Shown: positions 58,523 through 64,000 of the stretch, one piece after another
How positions within the stretch are numbered: the stretch's first letter is position 1
How the letters are laid out: the number at the start of each line of letters is the position of its first letter
Origin: Hybos culiciformis
Taxonomy: Eukaryota; Arthropoda; Insecta; Diptera; Hybotidae
NCBI GenBank assembly: GCA_964007475.1
Contig: OZ023273.1
Span: forward strand, 992,001 to 1,056,000
Length of the DNA stretch: 64,000 bases
Direction: 5' to 3'
Translations under genes and position numbers: made by a program
The notes under the pieces: generated by a model
Databases searched by the model: none
The model's input: the letters and a program-made list of their open reading frames with translations, nothing else
Told to the model about the DNA's origin: nothing

Positions 58523-60765
58523 TTAAGCCGTTATCGTTGGTATTGTTCCATTAGTCAAAACTTGCATATTCATTGCTTCTATTTGATGATTCTTGAATAC
58601 AATACCCCATAAACTATATTGAATTTCAAATAATGGAGCTTTCAACGTTCTCGGTAAACTACTAATAATAAAACAAATAAGTCCCATTATAGTAACAAAA
58701 GCTAATCCATGTGAAATTAAAGTATTTTCTCTAAAAAATAAAGATTTATCGTGTTCACCATAAATGAAACTCATATTGATAACAGCCAGGGCTGATAATT
58801 TAAGTAAACAGCATAAAAATAAAATAAATTCAGAATATTTCAAATGAGCCGTCTCTAAAATTAAAATTTTTTGATTTGAAAATGTTGCTCCAAAAAGGAA
58901 AAATATAATCCACAGTGGAATAAGCGTTGCTTTATTAATTATCATTGCAATTATGATTGTGAAAATCTGTAAAGTTGTAATTCCAACAAATATGAATTTT
59001 ATATTCACAAAATAAATAAAAATTTTAATGGCAATATCACCCAACAGAACACACCATAATAATAAATCCATGCTTGTCAACTGTATGCTCTCATTCAAAG
59101 TTACCCAATACAAGAAATATATGAATAAAGAGAAATGAATTGCATCACAAATGACAAGTACAAATGAAGTTTGCCACTGACGTCCCTTGGTTATGTAGAA
59201 AAATGTTATACGTTTAATAACTTCAGTTCTATTATCAAATATTGTTCCATTTGAATTACAAATATTCAATTCTTTGTCAATAAATGTTTTATAATCTAAA
59301 TATCCAAAATAATGAAATATTTTAATTAATATTAATAATGTTAAAATTATAACTGTTATTCCTAGATATATGCCGCCAAAATTTTGATAAAATCCAATAT
59401 GTGAATTTTGATAAGAACTTGTTATCATCGAAACCGCCACAGATAAACCAAATAAATACCACGAAAAACATAATGAAAGCACAATTGATCGTGGGTTTTT
59501 ACCACATATAATCAATAAATAATTAAGAGATGCAATAAATGTTAAACCATAACCGATCCATGAAAATATTGCTCCGACATAATCTAAAAATTTATAAAAA
59601 TTAATTTTAATATTCAAAATATTAATTAAATATAAAATTAAATATATAAAATTAAATATAAAATAAAAACCCATAATATGGGTGTATAATATATTTACGT
59701 AGGACATTATGTATTTACCTATGTATATCTAACCTATATATATATTATTATTGTTTACATCAAAATAATTATCTATTTATTGTGTGGATTTTGAATTCAG
59801 AATTTTTCTATATCAATAATTTCTAAAATTAATTTGTTACTATTTTTCTCGAAATATTTCAATAATATGTATCTAAATATACATAAGTACTTATATATAA
59901 TTATATTTATATTTATATCATATAATATTTTTTTTCCGTAGGTATTATATACTTTTAAGGTATTTATGTTATTTTTTTTTAAGAAAACACGCAACTTATT
60001 AACACAAAATGATAAATATAATAAAAGCAATGAATAACGCATATAATTTATATGATTAATATAAATGATTTTGATAAGATTTCGAGAGTTGCCTAGTTTT
60101 ATATTTATTATCAAAATATTTAGCTTTCAAAATCAACAGAATAATGTTAAATTGTGTTCATTTTAATAAAAAAAAACTAGGTACTACCTCGCGAAATCTT
60201 ATCAAAATCATTTATATTAATCAGAAATCTATGCGTTATTCATGGCTTTTTATCAGACTATGTTTTTAATTATTATTTGCGTGTTTACTTAGTAATATAA
60301 ATAAATTTTATACCTACGGAAATATGTAGAAAAAATTTTTTTTTAAATATAATTTAATATATGAATTTCGTTAAATTTACCCAAATCATTGATGAAAAAA
60401 AATATGCTTCCCAAAAGACTGAATAAATGTGATGTTATTAAAATCTCAAAATGACAAAATACAATTTTATTCCGATGATGTTTCAGTGAAATCAACACAA
60501 AGGCTGCACATAATGATGATAAGGCTCCAGCTAATAGCGGTCCATTGGTTTGCCAGTAAAAATCTATTTTATCCTTATTTAATACTGATGATGTCATTGT
60601 GTAGCCAAGTAACAGACCACATGGGAAAAATGACATTGTTGCTATAAAATAAAAATATATTCTCTTTTTTTTATTAGTTCGTTATGCACGGTATGTTTAT
60701 TAATTAATTTTACCAACAAAACAAGGTCCTATTTCTGCCAATTTATAACCCAGTGGTGCGAACAT
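58523..60765 (-). CDS. Divergent MFS (sugar-porter-like) membrane transporter
   Basis: Exons 60765-60714, 60641-60381 and 59583-58523 total 1,374 bp and 457 aa, with phase 1 junctions and GT-AG borders. The protein starts MFAPLGYKLAEIGPCFVATM and has about 10-12 hydrophobic segments. Early features recall insect trehalose/sugar porters: FFPCGLLLGYTMTSSVL in TM1, FYWQTNGPLLAGALSSLCAA at TM2, then a basic KHHRNK turn where the family has the GR(R/K) motif. A central hydrophilic loop (YKTFIDKELNICNSNGTIFD, then TKGRQWQTSFVLV) separates two halves. Diagnostic sugar-porter motifs (PESPRYL, PETKG) are absent, so the substrate cannot be inferred, and a pseudo-transporter or specialised role is possible. 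It could also belong to another MFS branch. Intron 2 holds a 384 bp palindromic element. Confidence 0.75.
59936..60319. mobile_element. 384 bp palindromic element in the transporter intron
   Basis: CCGTAGGTAT at the left and ATACCTACGG at the right bound arms of roughly 170 bp. Shared words are AACACGCAA, ATGAATAACGCAT, GATTAATATAAATGATTTTG and ATAAGATTTCG. The loop is short (about 60115-60170). The whole intron (59584-60380) is little larger than the element. The minus-strand frame 59797-60114 is an artefact of it. Confidence 0.75.
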
Positions 60766-63700
60766 TTTTATAGATAAAATTTGTTTTTTTTTTTCCTAAA
60801 TTAAAATTACTTAAATACGAGTTTAATGATTACTGACTTAAAAATTTCTAGTAATTATTTTTTAAATAATATTATTTCTCAAAGAAAAAAAAAAAACAAA
60901 AAGTAATTGATAACATGAATGATAAGATAAAATTCTTTATAAGAAGATATAAAGCTTTTTTTTTTCCAGCCAAAAAAAAACAACATCAGTTCAATGTTTT
61001 GCCAAATAAAAGTGATAAAAACAAACTAAACAAAACAAATTAGACGATTATTGATTAGATTTACATTATATGTATATATTTCGAAAACTTCAATAAATAA
61101 AGTAATAAGTCATGTCTCGGTTTCGTCTCGTCGTTTCTAATATTAAACATATAGTAGTAATGAAAGTACATAGGTATTTCATAAGGTAATGTATTGAGAA
61201 AAGTTTTGGTCAAACTCATTTGTTCAGCATTTATATATCTAAGTCATTCCTATAAAAACTATCAGTGATATAAGTTAATTTATTTAACTCAAAATTTTAA
61301 GTAAATTTAACAAAAAAACTTACGGAACTGCCCAATTCTCTTAAAAATAATTTCCCAAATATCCATATCATATGATTCATGCGATATAAAATTTATCTAT
61401 CCTAAGGCTCTATGAATTCTTTAAGGATTTTTTATCCTGCCTTTTTATAATGCCACAATAAAAAAGAAAAAACGAAAATAAATTATGAGATTATCCTGTA
61501 AAAAGAAAAATTAATGTTTCATTCATTTTTCTTTTGTTTTTTTTTCGTATAAAGATTTCAAAATAAATTTATTTTAAATTACTGGTTTTTAAAGGCATTA
61601 TCTAAAATGGAAACAATATGATAATCTTCCAAATATGCTAATCTATTTTCAAACGAACCCTGAAAATTACCTGAAAAGGTTTTTTTATTTTTTCTATGCT
61701 CTATGTTTTATGTTCTAAATATAACATTAAAAGATGCGCTACTTTTCTTTCATAGAGCAAAGAGAGAGATTCATGTTACGACAAAACATAATCATAAATC
61801 ATTACAATTTTATCCGCACAAAAAAAAAAAAAAGCTCAACAACAAAAGCATGAAAGTCCTTTAAAAGTGAATTAAACAGAAAAAAAAAGAGAGGTACAAC
61901 AAAAATAAGTTAACCACATTTTAAAGTATGTATATATATTCAGGGATGCTAAAAAAAATACACACACAAGAACAATGAACTTAAAAAATGTTTTATTACA
62001 TATTTTCTATAATGTACATAGGTTAAATGGGATTTCATTGCTTAAATCGTAACAAAAATTTTCGATAAAAGTAATTTATCGAAAATTGTTAATTGTTTTT
62101 TTTTTTTTTTAACTATATATAACACGTTTAAAAGGGTTACATAAATATGGCAAGCTCAGTAAATTTAAATAAAATAACACTATAAACTTGAATAGCACTT
62201 TGGGTTGACAAAATTACTCGTATTAATTATTTTATATAACTTCTTATAAGCCGAAGAGAAATAAAGCATTTTGCCTTATCGGTAGAATAAAATATGTAAT
62301 TTATTTCTTGTAAGTGGAAATATTAAAGCTTTAAGTCCTGTGACTTTGAGTATTGCTTTCTTCTCTCAATTATTTTGTATCACTATATTATATAATTTAT
62401 AATATATCAATATTATATTATCAATATTATATTATCAATTTCATTCAATTTCAAATTCATGAATTTGACATTTATCTGAATTTTAGTTTTAGTTTAAGAA
62501 CGCTTAATGAGAATTTTTTTTTTTTAAATATAAAAATAGGTTAGATATTATTTTTGAAATATTTTTGTCATTGGAAATATTAGCATAGTTGAAATACCTA
62601 TGAGCCCAATATAAATGAGGTATATTAAAAAAAAAAAAAAAAGAAAAGATAAAAATTTTCAAGCAGAACATATACCGCATTATAACTACATAACTAATGT
62701 TAATGGTTGATGTTATACTTTTTTTTTTGGTTTTTGGTTTGTATTTTTTTTTTTTTTTGGGTTGAACACAAAATGACCATATTTATGAGTCCTTTTTTGT
62801 CCTTTTTCGCACTTCTATTCACACGTGAAGTTATATTTTATACACGTATGTTTTATGTTGTTTTTTGTTTTTTTGTATTATATTTTTTTTTTTGATAGGG
62901 AGGTTGTGTAATTAAATTTATGAACTTGTAATTAATGAGTAATAGATATGAAATTACATTAAATTTCAATTACTTATTTTCATGGAGAACAAACAAAAAA
63001 ATTATATTCCATTATTTAAATGTATTTTTGACAGTATGATGAATTCTTGTTGACAAGCATCATACAAAAAACTCTAATGAAATTTTAAAGGATACCATAA
63101 TTTTTAATAATTTTTTTTTTGTATTTATTTTTATAATGTATTTATTTTTATAATGTATATATATTGGATGAACAAGAGATTTATACATATATATTAAATT
63201 CATTGAATAGTAATAGTAATTGGTAAATGTTAGAAAAATATGATTATTTACAGGCCTTAATAAACTACGAAATTTATTCGCATTAAATAATTTTAAATTA
63301 TTGAGCTCAATTCGCAGTTTTAAAAGTGTTAGACTTTAAAAAATGTAGTCAACCGGTTCACTTGAACCACAGTTCTTCTGTTTTTTTTTTTTGCTGTATA
63401 TTTCCACCCTGAATATGCATTACAAATTTTCACTATTTTCGCGGGTTATTGCTTACAATCTCTTATCATACTTTCACAACATCCTTCTATGACAGGCATT
63501 TTATTATATACACTTTTTAAATTTACATAGATAAGTTACTTAACTGATGGTAGGTATGATGTTGAAGTGATGTTTTTTTACCTTTAGCAAAAATAAAAAA
63601 ATAAATAAAAAAAACATGATTTTTGAATAAAATAAACATTGATAAAAAAAATAAAAAAAAAATTTTATAATTTTTTTTTTCTTGTAATTTTTTACAAAAA

Positions 63701-64000
63701 CATAAGAAATTTATTTACTGTGTTCTCCGTGAATGTAAATGAAAATTTACCGCCAAATTGGACATACTAAATAATGTAATAGGTTTTTATTTTCTACCTT
63801 TATTTATTTATATAATGAAAGTATTCTACGAAAAGAATTTAATTATGCTTGATGGAGGGCATTCAAATTAACTTTGGTTTGTTTTTTGGAAGGTATTTAT
63901 TTTGAGCTGAGTTAAAATAGTTTAGATTTCTAGGTTTTTAAAGGTATCATAAACTTGATTGAATGAACTCCAGACCACGCCAAAAATCCTCTAACCACTA
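60766..64000. other. Right-hand flank, no gene seen
   Basis: AT-rich sequence with poly(A)/poly(T) runs. It would include the transporter promoter near 60766-61000. Open frames at 62353-62544 and 62707-62895 are Phe/Tyr/Ile-rich chance frames. No exon, RNA gene or clear repeat could be supported. Confidence 0.5.

Overview
The window is AT-rich nuclear DNA from an insect. Genes have short, phase-consistent GT-AG introns, and the recognisable proteins (V-ATPase subunit a, ASH2, methionine aminopeptidase 1, Mediator subunit 17, a FAM149-type protein) are animal proteins. The V-ATPase, ash2 and Med17 exons resemble the fly proteins as I remember them. Order and species cannot be fixed from sequence alone. 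I see no bacterial features, no CRISPR array and no clear structural RNA gene.

Layout. Bases 1-10571 hold the 5' part of a Vha100-1-like V-ATPase gene on the minus strand. It has two in-phase alternative versions of one exon, spread over a ~8 kb intron, and it runs off the left edge. At 13408-14607 is a two-exon plus-strand gene I do not recognise. Bases 14860-22700 are a transposon-rich block. It holds a 531 bp hAT-type element with 8 bp target duplications, a 390 bp inverted-repeat element with 8 bp duplications, a snap-back element with a second copy at 52 kb, and a duplicated ~0.5 kb block. One copy of that block carries a 1.19 kb hAT-like insertion and the other keeps the empty site. A minus-strand ORF with a recent internal tandem duplication sits inside this block.

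Bases 23060-39790 are the gene-dense core: FAM149-like (plus), ash2 (minus, 9 coding exons including an alternative first exon), metap1 (plus) and MED17 (minus). FAM149/ash2 and metap1/MED17 are convergent pairs. ash2/metap1 is a divergent pair sharing a 638 bp promoter interval. The splice phases of ash2, metap1, MED17 and the transporter were worked through exon by exon and close in frame, giving 545, 374, 638 and 457 residues.

Bases 40781-42259 are a striking 1.48 kb element with long inverted ends and a perfect 9 bp target duplication (AAAATGTTT). It contains a tandem array of ~40 bp palindromes, and further GC-rich palindromes are inserted inside it. Bases 42260-58522 are mostly gene-free AT-rich DNA with simple repeats, small inverted-repeat elements, a tRNA-like SINE fragment and a few short coding-like islands. 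At 58523-60765 is a three-exon divergent MFS transporter gene (minus), with a long palindromic element in its second intron. The last 3.2 kb hold nothing I can support.

Functionally the core genes are housekeeping and unrelated in pathway: H3K4 methylation (ash2), transcriptional coactivation (MED17), co-translational N-terminal processing (metap1) and organelle acidification (Vha100-1). The most unusual features are the nested-palindrome element, the PHD-less alternative first exon of ash2, the paired alternative exons of Vha100-1 and the 51-nt stop-free intron of metap1.
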